Numbered from the stretch's first letter, positions 53,200 to 63,195 are shown. The stretch is DNA of 64,000 nucleotides from Azoarcus sp. (GCA_031285965.1 JAITVD010000052.1:26410-90409), one strand, 5' to 3'. Numbers and translations are program-made. The notes: generated by a model from the sequence alone, not told the origin.

Positions 53200-54283
53200 C
53201 CGCGACGCGATGGCGCATGCCCTCGCGCTTGCCCGCCGGGGGCTTGAAACGGCCACGCCCAACCCCCGCGTAGGCTGCGTGATTGTGCGCGATGGCGCGA
53301 TTGTCGGCGAAGGCTGGCATCGCCGCGCGGGTGAGCCACATGCCGAAATCCTCGCGCTGGCCGCAGCCGGGGACGCGGCGCGAAACGCCACTGCCTACGT
53401 CACGCTGGAACCTTGCGCCCATTTTGGGCGAACCCCCCCTTGCGCCGACGCTCTCATTGCGGCGGGGCTTTCCCGCGTTGTTGCCGCGATAGAAGACCCC
53501 AACCCCAAAGTGAGCGGGCGCGGGCTGGATAGACTGCGCACGGCGGGCATCGCCACAGACTGCGGCCTGCTTGCCGACGAAGCGCGTGAACTCAACATTG
53601 GCTTCATCTCGCGCATGGCGCGTGGTCGCCCTTGGATTCGGCTAAAAGCGGCGGCCTCGCTAGATGGCAAAACCGCACTGGAAAACGGCATCAGCCAATG
53701 GATTACCGACACGGAAGCCCGCGCCGACGTCCACCGCTGGCGCGCCCGCGCCTGCGCCATCCTCACCGGCATCGGAACCGTCAAGGCCGATGACCCGCAG
53801 CTCACCGTCCGCGACCACTCTTGCGAGCGAGCGCCCCTGCGCATTCTTCTCGACCCCTGGCTGGAAGCCGACCCGGCATCCCGCGTCTTTCAAGGCGCGT
53901 CCGTGCTCATCGTCACCGCCTACGGCAATGACGATTTCCGCGCAAAGCCATTCGCCCAACGCGGGCATCGCCTTCTCCCCTTGCCCGCGCCAAACGGCCT
54001 CATTGACCTTTCCGCCCTGATGCGCGAACTCGCGGCGCTCGAACTCAACGAAATCCACGTTGAAGCGGGCGCGACGCTCAACGGCGCGTTGCTCGCCGCT
54101 GGCTATGTGGATGAGCTTCTTCTCTACCTCGCGCCGATGGCCATCGGAAACGCCGCCCGTGGCATTTTCAACCTCCCTGCCCTCGCCGCGCTTGATGGCG
54201 CGGCAAAGTTTGACATTCGGGAATGCGCGAAAGTAGGCAGGGATTTACGGATTTTGGCGAGAGCGGATTTTTCCGCTGGATAA
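53180..54283 (+). CDS. ribD: Bifunctional riboflavin biosynthesis deaminase/reductase RibD
   Basis: 367 aa. N-terminal deaminase with Zn site HAEILAL and [16 protein letters not shown]-terminal reductase with [18 protein letters not shown] and [19 protein letters not shown]. It catalyses two steps of riboflavin synthesis. ATG 53180 is inside the nrdR tail (20-bp overlap); the 39 upstream codons of the frame belong to nrdR. ribE is not adjacent. Confidence 0.95.
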   Translation: MTFSTADRDAMAHALALARRGLETATPNPRVGCVIVRDGAIVGEGWHRRAGEPHAEILALAAAGDAARNATAYVTLEPCAHFGRTPPCADALIAAGLSRVVAAIEDPNPKVSGRGLDRLRTAGIATDCGLLADEARELNIGFISRMARGRPWIRLKAAASLDGKTALENGISQWITDTEARADVHRWRARACAILTGIGTVKADDPQLTVRDHSCERAPLRILLDPWLEADPASRVFQGASVLIVTAYGNDDFRAKPFAQRGHRLLPLPAPNGLIDLSALMRELAALELNEIHVEAGATLNGALLAAGYVDELLLYLAPMAIGNAARGIFNLPALAALDGAAKFDIRECAKVGRDLRILARADFSAG

Positions 54284-54348
54284 GCGAATAAGCATTAGTG
54301 CCCCATTTATGTCATGAAGAATGAGGGCGCTATTAGTCATCGAGTTAT

Positions 54349-54516
54349 TTATTTTTTCTTCGGCGGATAAGTGTCTCTATCCCCGCCAGAAGGGTTTTGT
54401 GGCTTGCCAGGAATGTCGGTTGGCCTACCTTTTTTGGGCAACCCATGTAGCTTCCCATCATCGTGGGGGATAGGTTTGCGTTCGTTGCTTTTTGTATCCG
54501 TGCCATTCGCGTTCAT
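54349..54516 (-). CDS. Small hydrophilic protein of unknown function (55 aa)
   Basis: A complete ATG-to-TAA frame beginning MNANGTDTKSNERKP and ending GGDRDTYPPKKK. AGGAG lies seven bases before the ATG, as strong as any in the window. The product is rich in K, P, G, D and N, has no hydrophobic core or Cys, and looks disordered and basic. It stands alone, antisense to the direction of ribD, in a 500-bp gap. No homologue is recognised. Nucleic-acid binding or a stress-related role would be guesswork. Confidence 0.6.
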   Translation of the reverse strand: MNANGTDTKSNERKPIPHDDGKLHGLPKKGRPTDIPGKPQNPSGGDRDTYPPKKK

Positions 54517-54792
54517 GAAAAACTCCTAGTTGGCGTAATTGAAAAGAAACGTTGCTGAACCTGAAACAGGTATAAGTACGGGCATCATGTCATGTCATGT
54601 CATGTCAAGCAGCAAACGCTACGGAAGCCTGTCGTGCAAGTGTTTTCGGAAAAATTTTTATGGTGGCTCGCCCCTACGACAAACATCACAGTAACGGCAA
54701 TCCTGACCAGTTCGGCAGCACTGTTTCGGTACAATGCGCGTTCGTGTAATAGCGGTAAATTTCGGCGTATCAATTTTTTAAGGGAGAGCTTC
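54517..54792. promoter_or_regulatory. Upstream region of BPSS1780-like gene with pentanucleotide repeat
   Basis: 276 bp between divergent genes. It contains four tandem CATGT units at 54586-54605 (flanked by CATCATGT/CATGTC remnants). Possible -10 sequences such as TACAAT (54731-54736) lie in front of the membrane protein gene, whose start follows GGGAGAG. No RNA gene is recognised. Confidence 0.45.
54586..54605. repeat. Pentanucleotide tandem repeat (CATGT)x4
   Basis: Four perfect adjacent copies of CATGT, a period not divisible by three, in the intergenic region ahead of a membrane protein gene. Such tracts can change copy number by slippage. Confidence 0.9.
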
Positions 54793-55596
54793 ATGAACGA
54801 CCAAATCAACGAACAGCCTAACAACAACCCCTATGCGGCTCCAACTGCGGAGGTGGGATTCGTGCCCGACCGGGAAGAAGCGGATTTCATCCCCGGCGGA
54901 CGTTCGGTTCCTGTAGGAAACAGCATTGCGTGGATTTCCGCCTCGTGGGAACTGTTCAAGCGGCAACCCGGCACATGGGTGGGATTTGTGGTTGCCTATT
55001 TTGTCATTGCCCTTGGTCTCTCCTTGTTGGGCAAGATTCCTCTCATTGGCATTATTGCGAATATCTGTGTTGTGTGTTTGCCCATTCTCCTTGTGGCGGG
55101 CGTCGTCTATTCCTGCGATTTGCTCCGCCGGGAAGGGAAATTTGCTTTCGGCGACCTTTTCATCGCCCTCAAGCGCCAGACGGTTCCCCTGCTGCTCGTT
55201 TGCCTGCTCGCTCTGGGCTTTTTCATTGTGATCACGATTCTCAGCGGCGTTTTTTTCGTCGGCATGATGGGCGTTCAAGCCTCTCTATCGACGGGGATCG
55301 GGATGGCGCTTGTCGGTACGCTCATCTTTATTGTCATCTCGGCTCTTTATGGCATGGCGATTTGGTTTGCGCCCGCGCTAATCATCATGCACAACGCCAC
55401 GCCGCTCGCGGCGGTCAAGGCAAGTTTTTCGGCTTGCCGCAAGAACATCCCGGCGGGCATCGTCTTTTTCATCGCGATGTGCGTGCTGATGTTCATCAGC
55501 GCAATACCGCTCGGGCTTGGCTTGCTGGTTACGATGCCGATGATGTTCATCTGCTATTACACGACCTACCGCGATGTTTTTTTCGATGTGAAATGA
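54793..55596 (+). CDS. BPSS1780-family membrane protein
   Basis: 267 aa. A 40-residue soluble N-terminus (NPYAAPTAEVGF is a frequent feature) is followed by about six membrane helices with the segment GNSIAWISASWELFKRQPGTWVGFVVAYFVIALGL, the signature of this betaproteobacterial family. Function is unknown. ATG 54793 follows AGGGAGAG; the earlier ATG of the open frame at 54592 falls in the CATGT repeat and is not used. A terminator follows. Confidence 0.87.
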   Translation: MNDQINEQPNNNPYAAPTAEVGFVPDREEADFIPGGRSVPVGNSIAWISASWELFKRQPGTWVGFVVAYFVIALGLSLLGKIPLIGIIANICVVCLPILLVAGVVYSCDLLRREGKFAFGDLFIALKRQTVPLLLVCLLALGFFIVITILSGVFFVGMMGVQASLSTGIGMALVGTLIFIVISALYGMAIWFAPALIIMHNATPLAAVKASFSACRKNIPAGIVFFIAMCVLMFISAIPLGLGLLVTMPMMFICYYTTYRDVFFDVK

Positions 55597-55621
55597 CATA
55601 ACGTTGACACTGACCTGTCCC

Positions 55622-55658
55622 AAAACGCGCCATGTCTGTTCAAGCATGGCGCGTTTTT
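55622..55658 (+). terminator. Intrinsic terminator after the BPSS1780-like gene
   Basis: Arms AAACGCGCCATG and CATGGCGCGTTT pair perfectly across a 10-base loop, followed by a short T-run. The A-run on the left arm lets it work in both directions, so it can also end the minus-strand gluQ operon. Confidence 0.88.
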
Positions 55659-55681
55659 ATTGGAAACAGGCATTGCAGGAA

Positions 55682-56620
55682 TCAGCGCCGAGCAAGCTCC
55701 GCCGCGGGCAACTGCAAAACACGCGGGACGCGCTCCATCTTCCAATTGCCGAGCGCCCATGCCCAGATGTCCCTGACCGACGCGCCGCCTAGCTCAGCGT
55801 CCGGGTTCTGCCCCAGAAAATCCAGCGCGGCAACTAGCATCCTTGAAGAGGACTCTTCATCAACCGCCCGCGCCTGCGTCTGTTTGGAAAGTTTTTCTCC
55901 GGCGGCGTTTGTTGCCACCGGCAAATGCGCGTAGTTCGGAACTGGCAGCCCAAGCTGTTTTTGAAGGTGAATTTGACGCGCTGTCGAGCCAAGAAGGTCC
56001 GCCCCGCGCACAACATGAGTCACGCCCTGTTCGGCATCATCGACGACCACGGCAAGCTGGTAGGCAAATACCCCGTCGGCGCGGAACACCACATAATCTC
56101 CCACGTCGCGGGCAAGCTCTTCCTCCTGCCCGCCCTGAATGGCATCTTCAAAGCGAATCGTTCCCTCAGCCCTCACCCGCCATGCCCGTGGCCTGACACC
56201 CAACGGCAAGCCGCTTCGGCATGTACCCGGATAGCGCAGGGAACCGTCGCGGGCGAGGATGGAATCTGGCACTTCCGCTTGTTCGCGGCGGGAACAGGCG
56301 CAGGGGAAAACATGTCCGCCCGCTTTGAGCCGTTCCAACGCGCTCGCGTAAATATCGGCACGGCGGCTCTGCCACAAGACTTCGCCGTCCCATTCAAAGC
56401 CGAAACGCTCCAGCGTGGCAAGCATCGCGCCGTCCATGCCGGGCATGGCGCGTGGGACATCGACATCCTCGATGCGCACAAGCCAGCGCCCTCCGTGGCG
56501 GCGAGCTTCAAGCGCGCTGCCCAGCGCGGCGACGAGAGAGCCAAAATGCAGCGGGCCGCTTGGCGTCGGGGCAAAGCGGCCCACATAAGGGGAATGAATC
56601 AGGGCTTGCTGCCCTCTCAA
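55682..56620 (-). CDS. gluQ: Glutamyl-Q tRNA(Asp) synthetase
   Basis: A truncated GluRS-like enzyme that glutamylates queuosine in tRNA-Asp. The HIGH-equivalent is APTPSGPLHFGS, the zinc site CAC...YPGTC, the KMSKS-equivalent GEKLSKQT, and the family segment VVRGADLLGSTARQIHLQ. 312 aa with no anticodon-binding domain, as expected. Starts within the last codons of rpoH (4-bp overlap). Confidence 0.94.
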   Translation of the reverse strand: MRGQQALIHSPYVGRFAPTPSGPLHFGSLVAALGSALEARRHGGRWLVRIEDVDVPRAMPGMDGAMLATLERFGFEWDGEVLWQSRRADIYASALERLKAGGHVFPCACSRREQAEVPDSILARDGSLRYPGTCRSGLPLGVRPRAWRVRAEGTIRFEDAIQGGQEEELARDVGDYVVFRADGVFAYQLAVVVDDAEQGVTHVVRGADLLGSTARQIHLQKQLGLPVPNYAHLPVATNAAGEKLSKQTQARAVDEESSSRMLVAALDFLGQNPDAELGGASVRDIWAWALGNWKMERVPRVLQLPAAELARR

Positions 56621-57471
56621 CGCGCTGGAGCCAGCAGGACGCGCATTTTCTGCATGGCTCGCGCCTCAATCTGGCGGATGCGTTCAGCGGAAACGCCGTA
56701 TTCGGAAGCCAGTTCATGCAGCGTCGCGGCATCGCCTTCGGCAAGCCAGCGCCGCGCCACAATATCGCGGCTACGCGCATCGAGGCTGCCAAGCGCCTGG
56801 TGCAAGCCATCATCCTGAAGGCGGGCGTATTGCGCCTCCTCGATGACGGCGGAAGGCTCCGCGTGCGGATCGGGCAAATAGGCGATGGGCGCGAAATGTT
56901 CGTCCTCATCGTCGCCGCTCCCTTCCAATGGAATCTCGCGCCCGCAAAGCCGGGTTTCCATCTCGGCAACCTCTTCGGGCTTCACGCCGAGGCGGGCGGC
57001 AATCGAATGAACTTCCTCGCGGTTCAGCGTGGAACTGCCCTGCTTCATGCTGCGCAGGTTGAAAAAGAGCTTGCGCTGCGCCTTGGTCGTGGCGATTTTC
57101 ACCAGCCGCCAGTTGCGCACGATGAATTCATGGATTTCGGCCTTGATCCAGTGAATCGCAAACGACACCAGCCGCACGCCACGCGTGGGGTCGAAGCGTT
57201 TGACCGCCTTCATCAGCCCGATATTGCCTTCCTGAATCAAATCGGCATGTGGCAGCCCATAGCCGAGATAACCCCGCGCAATGGACACCACCAGCCGCAG
57301 ATGCGAAACAATCAACTGCCGCGCCGCGTCAAGGTCGCCCTGCTCTTTGAGGCGCACGGCAAGCTCCGCCTCTTCCTGCTCAGTCAGCAAAGGCAGCCTG
57401 TTGACCGAGCTGATGTACTGGTCGATGCTGCCAACGGCATATGGGACAGGGAACGAAAGAGCCTGATTCAT
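56617..57471 (-). CDS. rpoH: RNA polymerase heat-shock sigma factor RpoH (sigma32)
   Basis: 284 aa. Region 2 HLRLVVSIARGYLGYGLPHADLIQEGNIGLMKAVKRFDP...FAIHWIKAEIHEFIVRNWRLVKIATTKAQRKLFFNLR contains the RpoH box QRKLFFNLR that separates sigma32 from sigma70. Region 4 ends with LHELASEYGVSAERIRQIEARAMQKMR. A strong AAGGAGG precedes ATG. The perfect CIRCE element just upstream predicts HrcA repression. Follows iscX on the same strand after 137 bp. Confidence 0.96.
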   Translation of the reverse strand: MNQALSFPVPYAVGSIDQYISSVNRLPLLTEQEEAELAVRLKEQGDLDAARQLIVSHLRLVVSIARGYLGYGLPHADLIQEGNIGLMKAVKRFDPTRGVRLVSFAIHWIKAEIHEFIVRNWRLVKIATTKAQRKLFFNLRSMKQGSSTLNREEVHSIAARLGVKPEEVAEMETRLCGREIPLEGSGDDEDEHFAPIAYLPDPHAEPSAVIEEAQYARLQDDGLHQALGSLDARSRDIVARRWLAEGDAATLHELASEYGVSAERIRQIEARAMQKMRVLLAPAR

Positions 57472-57498
57472 GGATAGGAACCTCCTTGACCCGCCATG

Positions 57499-57525
57499 TT
57501 AGCACTCTATGGCTGAGAGTGCTAA
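57499..57525 (-). promoter_or_regulatory. CIRCE operator (HrcA site) upstream of rpoH
   Basis: TTAGCACTC-N9-GAGTGCTAA, a perfect consensus with the exact 9-base spacer, 28 bp before the rpoH start codon. CIRCE is the binding site of the heat-shock repressor HrcA, which is not in the window. Confidence 0.95.
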
Positions 57526-57607
57526 CACGAATTGCTCACGGGCAAAAGGCGGTCGGCGAGAGAAATTTTTGTCGAATGAAACGATCGCGAGCCAGCAAAC
57601 GGCCAGA

Positions 57608-57808
57608 TTATTCCGCCTCGTCCATCCATGCTTGCTGAATAGCCTCAAGAATCCGCTCCCCGCAGCGGGCGGGGTCATCATCAAATTCGGGCAGCGCCTT
57701 CACCCAATTCATGAGATCGACGAAATTGACGTGCGCCGGGTCGGCTTCAGGATGGGCTTCGAGAAGCTGCGCGGCAATTTCGCGGACATCCGTCCATTTC
57801 AGCTTCAT
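57608..57808 (-). CDS. iscX: Fe-S cluster assembly protein IscX
   Basis: 66 aa, small acidic protein with KLKWTDVREIAAQLLEAHPEADPAHVNFVDLMNWVKALPEFDDDP, the IscX fingerprint. IscX binds IscS and tunes iron donation. It starts within the end of fdx (4-bp overlap) as the last isc gene before rpoH. Confidence 0.94.
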   Translation of the reverse strand: MKLKWTDVREIAAQLLEAHPEADPAHVNFVDLMNWVKALPEFDDDPARCGERILEAIQQAWMDEAE

Positions 57809-58149
57809 CCATGTTTCTCCTCGCGGACGAGGTTGACCGTGTAGCGCGGGATTTCCACCGTCAGCGCCGCCGTGCCGATGACGGTTTGGCAGGACAGGCG
57901 CGAACAGGGGTTAAGCCCCCATGCGCGGTCGAGAAGGTCTTCTTCTTCATCCGTAGCCTCTTCGAGCGCCTCGAAACCTTCGCGCACAATCACATGGCAA
58001 GTGGAACAGGCACAGGACTGTTCGCAGGCGTGTTCAATTTCGATGCCTTCGGCAAGCAGCGCGTCGCAGAGGCTCTGCCCCGCTTCGGCTTCGATGACCG
58101 CGCCTTGGGGGCAGTATTCGGCATGGGGCAAAACGATGATGCGGGTCAT
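57805..58149 (-). CDS. fdx: ISC-type [2Fe-2S] ferredoxin
   Basis: 114 aa. Cluster cysteines lie in CEQSCACSTCHV and later LSCQT, the adrenodoxin-like pattern of Isc ferredoxins. It supplies electrons for cluster assembly on IscU. Overlaps iscX and follows hscA by 24 bp. Confidence 0.94.
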   Translation of the reverse strand: MTRIIVLPHAEYCPQGAVIEAEAGQSLCDALLAEGIEIEHACEQSCACSTCHVIVREGFEALEEATDEEEDLLDRAWGLNPCSRLSCQTVIGTAALTVEIPRYTVNLVREEKHG

Positions 58150-58173
58150 GACAAGCGGGCGTTGTCCTGTAGT

Positions 58174-60036
58174 TCAGAGTTCATCAATGCTGCGTCCAGC
58201 AAAAGCGTCGCGCAGGCTGCGGTTCATGCGCCGTGCGGCAAAATCTTCGGTTGCGCGGGAAAGCGCGGCGATGCCATCGGATAGGGCGCTAGCATCGTGC
58301 CCGCCAATAATCTCCCGCAAGCGCGCGATGAGGGCGTTGATGGCGGACAGTTCCGTTTCATCGAGCAAATCGCCGTCAGCGGAAAGGGCTTGCGCACAGG
58401 CTTCGAGGAGGCGCTCAGCCTCAACCTGCTGTTCGCGCAAGGCGCGGGAAGCGAGGTCGCCGTCGGCATACTCCAGGCCGTCGCGCAGCATACCCGCGAT
58501 TTCGTCGTCGGTAAGTCCGTAGGAAGGCTTAACATGAATACTCGCTTCCACGCCGGTGCTGGTTTCGCGCGCGGAAACGGACAGCAGCCCGTCCGCGTCG
58601 ACCTGAAAAGTCACGCGGATACGCGCCGCGCCTGCCGCCATCGGTGGAATGCCGCGCAACTCAAACCGGGCGAGCGAACGGCAGTCCGAGACCAGTTCCC
58701 GTTCCCCTTGCACGACATGGAAGGACATGGCCGTCTGGCCATCCTTGAAAGTGGTGAATTCCTGCGCCCGCGCCACAGGCAAGGTGGCGTTGCGCGTGAT
58801 GATTTTTTCGGACAGCCCGCCCATCGTTTCCAGCCCGAGGGAAAGCGGGATGACATCGAGCAGAAGCCAGCCCTCATCCTCCCGGCGGTTGCCCGCAAGC
58901 GCGTTCGCCTGCATGGCCGCGCCCAAGGCAACGACCCGGTCAGGGTCGAGATTGGTCAAAGGCTCCTGCCCGAAGAATTCGGCAACCGCCCGCTGGATGT
59001 GCGGCATGCGCGTCGCGCCGCCGACCATGACGATGCCTTTGACATCCTTGGGAGAAAGCCCCGCGTCGCGCAGCGCCCGTTTGACCGGAATGAGAGTTTT
59101 CTGGACGAGCGGGCGTGTCATTTCAAAGAAAGCTGCACGGGTAACGGTCAGGTCGACTTCCTCACCGGAACCGAGCCGGAGATGAAATGGCGCTTCCTCG
59201 CTGATGGTGAGCAGTTCTTTGACCGCCCGAGCGGCCATGAGCAAACGGCGGGCATCCTCGACTGAAAGCGGGGCAATATGGGCGTTATCGAGCGCCCAGC
59301 AATACAGCCGATGGTCGAAATCGTCCCCGCCCAGCGCGGTATCGCCGTTCGTTGCGAGCACTTCAAACACGCCATGCGTGAGCTTGAGGATGGAAAGGTC
59401 GAACGTCCCGCCCCCCAAGTCGAAAACGGCATAGACGCCTTCAGAAGCGTTGTCCAGCCCGTAGGCCACCGCAGCGGCAGTCGGCTCGTTGAGCAGGCGC
59501 AGGACGTGAAGCCCTGCCAAGCGCGCCGCGTCCCGCGTGGCTTGGCGCTGAGCCTCGTCAAAATAGGCGGGAACCGTGACGACGGCGCCGGTCAGCTCGC
59601 CGCCTAGGCTGGCTTCGGCCCGCTGGCGCAGGACGCGCAGCAGGTCTGCGGAAATTTCAACGGGGCTTTTGCTGCCCTGCACGGTGCGCAACCGCAACAT
59701 GCCGGGCATTTCTTCAAAAATGTAAGGAATGCTTTCGGTGTGCGCCACGTCGCCCAAACCGCGCCCCATGAAGCGTTTGACGCTGACGATGGTATTCCGG
59801 GGGTCCGACACCCGCGCACCCAAAGCGTCGAATCCGAGGCTGATTCCGCCGCCATCCCGGTAATGGACAACCGAGGGCAAGAGGGCGCGGCCTTGCTCGT
59901 CGGTCAAGCAAACGGCAATGCCGTTCCTGACCGTGGCGACCAGCGAATTGGTCGTGCCGAGGTCTATCCCCACCGCCAGCCGATGCTTATGCGGCACTGC
60001 GGACTGGCCAGGTTCAGCAATCTGCAACAGCGCCAT
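58174..60036 (-). CDS. hscA: Fe-S assembly chaperone HscA (Hsp70 family)
   Basis: 620 aa. Hsp70 ATPase motifs [47 protein letters not shown] and [15 protein letters not shown], then a substrate-binding domain with [14 protein letters not shown]. It specifically releases clusters from IscU with HscB. Position between hscB and fdx separates it from DnaK. Confidence 0.96.
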   Translation of the reverse strand: MALLQIAEPGQSAVPHKHRLAVGIDLGTTNSLVATVRNGIAVCLTDEQGRALLPSVVHYRDGGGISLGFDALGARVSDPRNTIVSVKRFMGRGLGDVAHTESIPYIFEEMPGMLRLRTVQGSKSPVEISADLLRVLRQRAEASLGGELTGAVVTVPAYFDEAQRQATRDAARLAGLHVLRLLNEPTAAAVAYGLDNASEGVYAVFDLGGGTFDLSILKLTHGVFEVLATNGDTALGGDDFDHRLYCWALDNAHIAPLSVEDARRLLMAARAVKELLTISEEAPFHLRLGSGEEVDLTVTRAAFFEMTRPLVQKTLIPVKRALRDAGLSPKDVKGIVMVGGATRMPHIQRAVAEFFGQEPLTNLDPDRVVALGAAMQANALAGNRREDEGWLLLDVIPLSLGLETMGGLSEKIITRNATLPVARAQEFTTFKDGQTAMSFHVVQGERELVSDCRSLARFELRGIPPMAAGAARIRVTFQVDADGLLSVSARETSTGVEASIHVKPSYGLTDDEIAGMLRDGLEYADGDLASRALREQQVEAERLLEACAQALSADGDLLDETELSAINALIARLREIIGGHDASALSDGIAALSRATEDFAARRMNRSLRDAFAGRSIDEL

Positions 60037-60066
60037 GTTCTCGTTTCGCCCGTGTGGTTGTGCAGG

Positions 60067-60594
60067 TCAATTGTCGAGCGCCGCGAGGGCGCTGTCGATG
60101 CCAAGGCGGAGCTTATCGAGAAACTTCAGCCGACGCACGGTGTCGGCGGCTTTTTCAAGATCGCGAAAATCGTCGATTTGTTCCGCCATCTGTTCGATGA
60201 CGCTGCCCGCCTGTGTTTGCAAACGCGCAGCCAATCGTTCCAATGCGCCAATATCTTTGGCGGCACGCGCCTCTTCCAATGCCTCGTACCATTCCAATTG
60301 CTCGAACAAATATTCGGGAGCCACGGTATTCCCGTCGATAGCATCAACACTCACCCCACCCAACTCAAGAAGATACTGGGCGCGCGTGGCGGGTTTTTTG
60401 AGCGCGGCATAGGCTTCGTTGACGCGCAGTGCCCCTTGCATCGCGCCACGGCTGTCGGGCAGATGAGCGTGTCGATCCGGGTGGGCTTCGTTTTGCAGCG
60501 TATGCCACGCACGGCCAAGCGCCTCTTCGTCGAGCCTGAACCGACGCGGCAAGCCAAAAAGGGAAAAGAAATCGAGGGAAAGATCAACGCTCAT
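60067..60594 (-). CDS. hscB: Fe-S assembly co-chaperone HscB
   Basis: 175 aa. J-domain at the N-terminus with the HPD motif (NEAHPDRHAH) and FSLFGLPRRFRLDEEALGRAW, then the C-terminal helical IscU-binding bundle. ATG 60594 is used; the 21 upstream codons in the frame overlap the end of iscA and are not family-like. Confidence 0.94.
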   Translation of the reverse strand: MSVDLSLDFFSLFGLPRRFRLDEEALGRAWHTLQNEAHPDRHAHLPDSRGAMQGALRVNEAYAALKKPATRAQYLLELGGVSVDAIDGNTVAPEYLFEQLEWYEALEEARAAKDIGALERLAARLQTQAGSVIEQMAEQIDDFRDLEKAADTVRRLKFLDKLRLGIDSALAALDN

Positions 60595-60628
60595 GAACGG
60601 GGCGCGGCGACGAAAAAGCCGCTGCCTG

Positions 60629-60952
60629 CTACACGCTGAAGCTCTCGCCGCAACCACACTGGCTTCTGGCGTTGGGATTGTTGAACTTGAAACCTTCGTT
60701 CAAGCCTTCGCGCACGTAATCCAGTTCGGTTCCGTCGAGATAGACGTGGCTTTTCTGGTCGATTACAACCTTGACGCCGTGGCTGTCGAAAACGAGGTCG
60801 CCGTCGAGCGCCTGATCGACAAATTCAAGCTTGTAGGCCATGCCGGAACAGCCAGATGTCTTGATGCCCAACCGCACGCCAAACCCTTTGCCGCGCTTGT
60901 CGATGAAATGGCTGATATGTTGGGCAGCGCGTTCTGTCAGGATGACGCTCAT
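60629..60952 (-). CDS. iscA: Iron-sulfur carrier protein IscA
   Basis: 107 aa, A-type carrier. Three conserved cysteines are in [10 protein letters not shown] and [12 protein letters not shown] 60952 overlaps the iscU stop (ATGA). Length and sequence are standard. Confidence 0.96.
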   Translation of the reverse strand: MSVILTERAAQHISHFIDKRGKGFGVRLGIKTSGCSGMAYKLEFVDQALDGDLVFDSHGVKVVIDQKSHVYLDGTELDYVREGLNEGFKFNNPNARSQCGCGESFSV

Positions 60953-61338
60953 TTTGCTTCTCCGTGCTTTTTCCTGTAATCGTCCACCGCAGCGCGGATG
61001 GCGTCTTCGGCCAGCACCGAACAATGGATTTTGACGGGCGGCAGTGCCAGTTCCTCGGCAATCTGCGCGTTTTTGATTGTCAGCGCCTCGTCGAGCGTCT
61101 TGCCCTTGACCCATTCGGTCACGAGCGAAGATGAAGCAATCGCCGAGCCGCAGCCGTAAGTCTTGAAGCGGGCGTCTTCGATGACGCCGTCCTTGCCGAC
61201 CTTGATCTGGAGCTTCATCACGTCGCCGCAGGCCGGCGCGCCCACCATGCCGGTGGCCACGCCCTCTTCGTCCTGCGCGAAAGAACCCGCGTTGCGGGGG
61301 TTTTCGTAATGATCTAGAACTTTGTTGCTGTAACCCAT
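60949..61338 (-). CDS. iscU: Iron-sulfur cluster scaffold protein IscU
   Basis: 129 aa. The scaffold cysteines are in [28 protein letters not shown] and [14 protein letters not shown], and the HscA recognition motif LPPVK precedes the last. It follows iscS by 34 bp. Confidence 0.97.
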   Translation of the reverse strand: MGYSNKVLDHYENPRNAGSFAQDEEGVATGMVGAPACGDVMKLQIKVGKDGVIEDARFKTYGCGSAIASSSLVTEWVKGKTLDEALTIKNAQIAEELALPPVKIHCSVLAEDAIRAAVDDYRKKHGEAK

Positions 61339-61372
61339 GCCGCTTTTTCTCCTGTTGCCGTTTGTCCCGCTT

Positions 61373-62590
61373 CTAGTGGGCAGCCCACTGTACCGTGCTC
61401 AAATCAATGCCCGCCTGCGCCATTTCCCAAAGCGGGGAAAGGTCGCGCAGCTTACCGACACCGCGCCGGATAATATCGACGGCATAGTCGATTTCTTCGG
61501 CGGTCGTGAAGCGCCCGAGGGAGAAACGGATGGAACTGTGAGCCAACTCGTCATCACGGCCCAGCGCCCGCAGGACATAAGACGGCTCCAAACTCGCGGA
61601 AGTGCAGGCCGAGCCGGAAGAAACCGCAACGTCCCGAATCGACATCATCAAGGATTCGCCCTCAACATAGGCAAAGGAAACGTTGAGGTTGTGGGGAACG
61701 TGCCGCCCCGGCGTCAGGTCGCCATTCATGTAAGTGGCTTCGATGCTGGACAGGCCAGCGAGCAGCCTGTCGTGCAGCGCGTGGATGCGCGGCAATTCGG
61801 CAGCCATGTTTTCTCGCGCAAGGCGGAAGGCTTCGCCCATTCCAACAATCTGGTGCGTCGGCAAGGTTCCAGAACGCAGCCCGCGCTCATGTCCGCCGCC
61901 GTGCATCTGGGCTTCAAGTCGCACACGGGGCTTGCGCCGGACATAGAGCGCCCCGATGCCTTTTGGACCGTAAGTTTTATGGGCGGAAAAGCTCATCAGG
62001 TCGACGGGCAGCTTCGCAAGGTCGATTTCCACCTTGCCCGTCGCCTGCGCCGCGTCGACGTGGAATATGATGCCTTTTTCGCGGCAAATCGCCCCGATGT
62101 CCTCAATCGGTTGAATCACGCCAATTTCGTTGTTGACCAGCATGACCGAAACGACGCTGGTATCCGGGCGCAGCGCGGCGCGGAAAGCGTCGAGGTCTAT
62201 CAGCCCGTTTTCCCGCACGCCGAGGTAAGTGGCCTCGAACCCTTCCCGTTCAAGTTCGCGCACGGTATCGAGCACCGCCTTGTGCTCGGTTTTGAGGGTG
62301 ACGACGTGACGCCCTTTTTCCTTGTAAAAATGCGCCGCCCCTTTGATGGCGAGATTGTCCGATTCCGTTGCCCCGGAAGTCCAGATGATTTCACGCGGGT
62401 CTGCGCCGACCAGCGCCGCCACATTTTCCCGCGCCTTTTCCACCGCCGCGTCCGCTTCCCATCCGAAAGCATGCGAGCGGCTGGCGGGGTTGCCGAAACG
62501 CTCGGTCAGCCAAGGAATCATCGCCTGCGCGACACCCGGATCAACTGGCGTTGTCGCCGAATAATCCAAGTAAATAGGGAGCTTCAGCAT
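61373..62590 (-). CDS. iscS: Cysteine desulfurase IscS
   Basis: 405 aa. PLP lysine in [18 protein letters not shown], catalytic mobile-loop cysteine in [21 protein letters not shown], and the N-terminal [14 protein letters not shown]. Provides sulfur for IscU and tRNA thiolation. Separated from iscR by 131 bp. Confidence 0.97.
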   Translation of the reverse strand: MLKLPIYLDYSATTPVDPGVAQAMIPWLTERFGNPASRSHAFGWEADAAVEKARENVAALVGADPREIIWTSGATESDNLAIKGAAHFYKEKGRHVVTLKTEHKAVLDTVRELEREGFEATYLGVRENGLIDLDAFRAALRPDTSVVSVMLVNNEIGVIQPIEDIGAICREKGIIFHVDAAQATGKVEIDLAKLPVDLMSFSAHKTYGPKGIGALYVRRKPRVRLEAQMHGGGHERGLRSGTLPTHQIVGMGEAFRLARENMAAELPRIHALHDRLLAGLSSIEATYMNGDLTPGRHVPHNLNVSFAYVEGESLMMSIRDVAVSSGSACTSASLEPSYVLRALGRDDELAHSSIRFSLGRFTTAEEIDYAVDIIRRGVGKLRDLSPLWEMAQAGIDLSTVQWAAH

Positions 62591-62721
62591 GTCTGTTTCT
62601 CGTCTCTCCGAATGGAGGAATCAATCAAGTTGGGCGAGTGGTGATATACACCAAACACGGCGGCTCCGGTACAGCAATGAGGTTTTTTGATGGAAAAAAC
62701 CGCGAAAACCCACAGGAACGT

Positions 62722-63195
62722 TTAGTTCACCAAAGCCCGTGCTTGTCCCTGCCGCGATGCCTGCATGCCGTCAGAGACGCAGGAGCCGACATAGACAGGC
62801 CGTCCGACAAACGAACCGAGCGTCACCGAATCCAGATAATCGAACATGCGCCTGTTCAAGTTGCTCCACAGGTCATGCGTCATGCACTGCGCGGCATTGT
62901 TGCAGTTCGCCCGCCCGCCGCAGCGGGTCGCGTCAAGCGGCTCATCGACCGCCAGCACGATGTCCGTCACCGTAATTTCGTCCATATCCCGCGCCAGCCG
63001 ATAGCCTCCGCCCGGCCCGCGCACGCTTTGCACTAGATTGCAGCGACGCAGCCGACCAAAAAGCTGCTCAAGATAGGAAAGCGAGATGCGCTGGCGCTCC
63101 GAAATGGCGTTCAGCGTCACTGGCCCGCAGTCTTGGCGCGTGGCCAAGTCAATCATCGCCGTCACCGCAAAGCGCCCCTTGGTTGTCAATCTCAT
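62722..63195 (-). CDS. iscR: Fe-S cluster-sensing regulator IscR
   Basis: 157 aa Rrf2-family repressor. Winged-helix MRLTTKGRFAVTAMIDLA...ISLSYLEQLFGRLRRCNLVQSVRGPGGGYRLA, then cluster ligands in TRCGGRANCNNAAQCMTHDLW (three Cys plus His). It represses the isc operon when it holds a [2Fe-2S] cluster. A TGGAGGAG site precedes ATG 63195. Confidence 0.96.
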   Translation of the reverse strand: MRLTTKGRFAVTAMIDLATRQDCGPVTLNAISERQRISLSYLEQLFGRLRRCNLVQSVRGPGGGYRLARDMDEITVTDIVLAVDEPLDATRCGGRANCNNAAQCMTHDLWSNLNRRMFDYLDSVTLGSFVGRPVYVGSCVSDGMQASRQGQARALVN

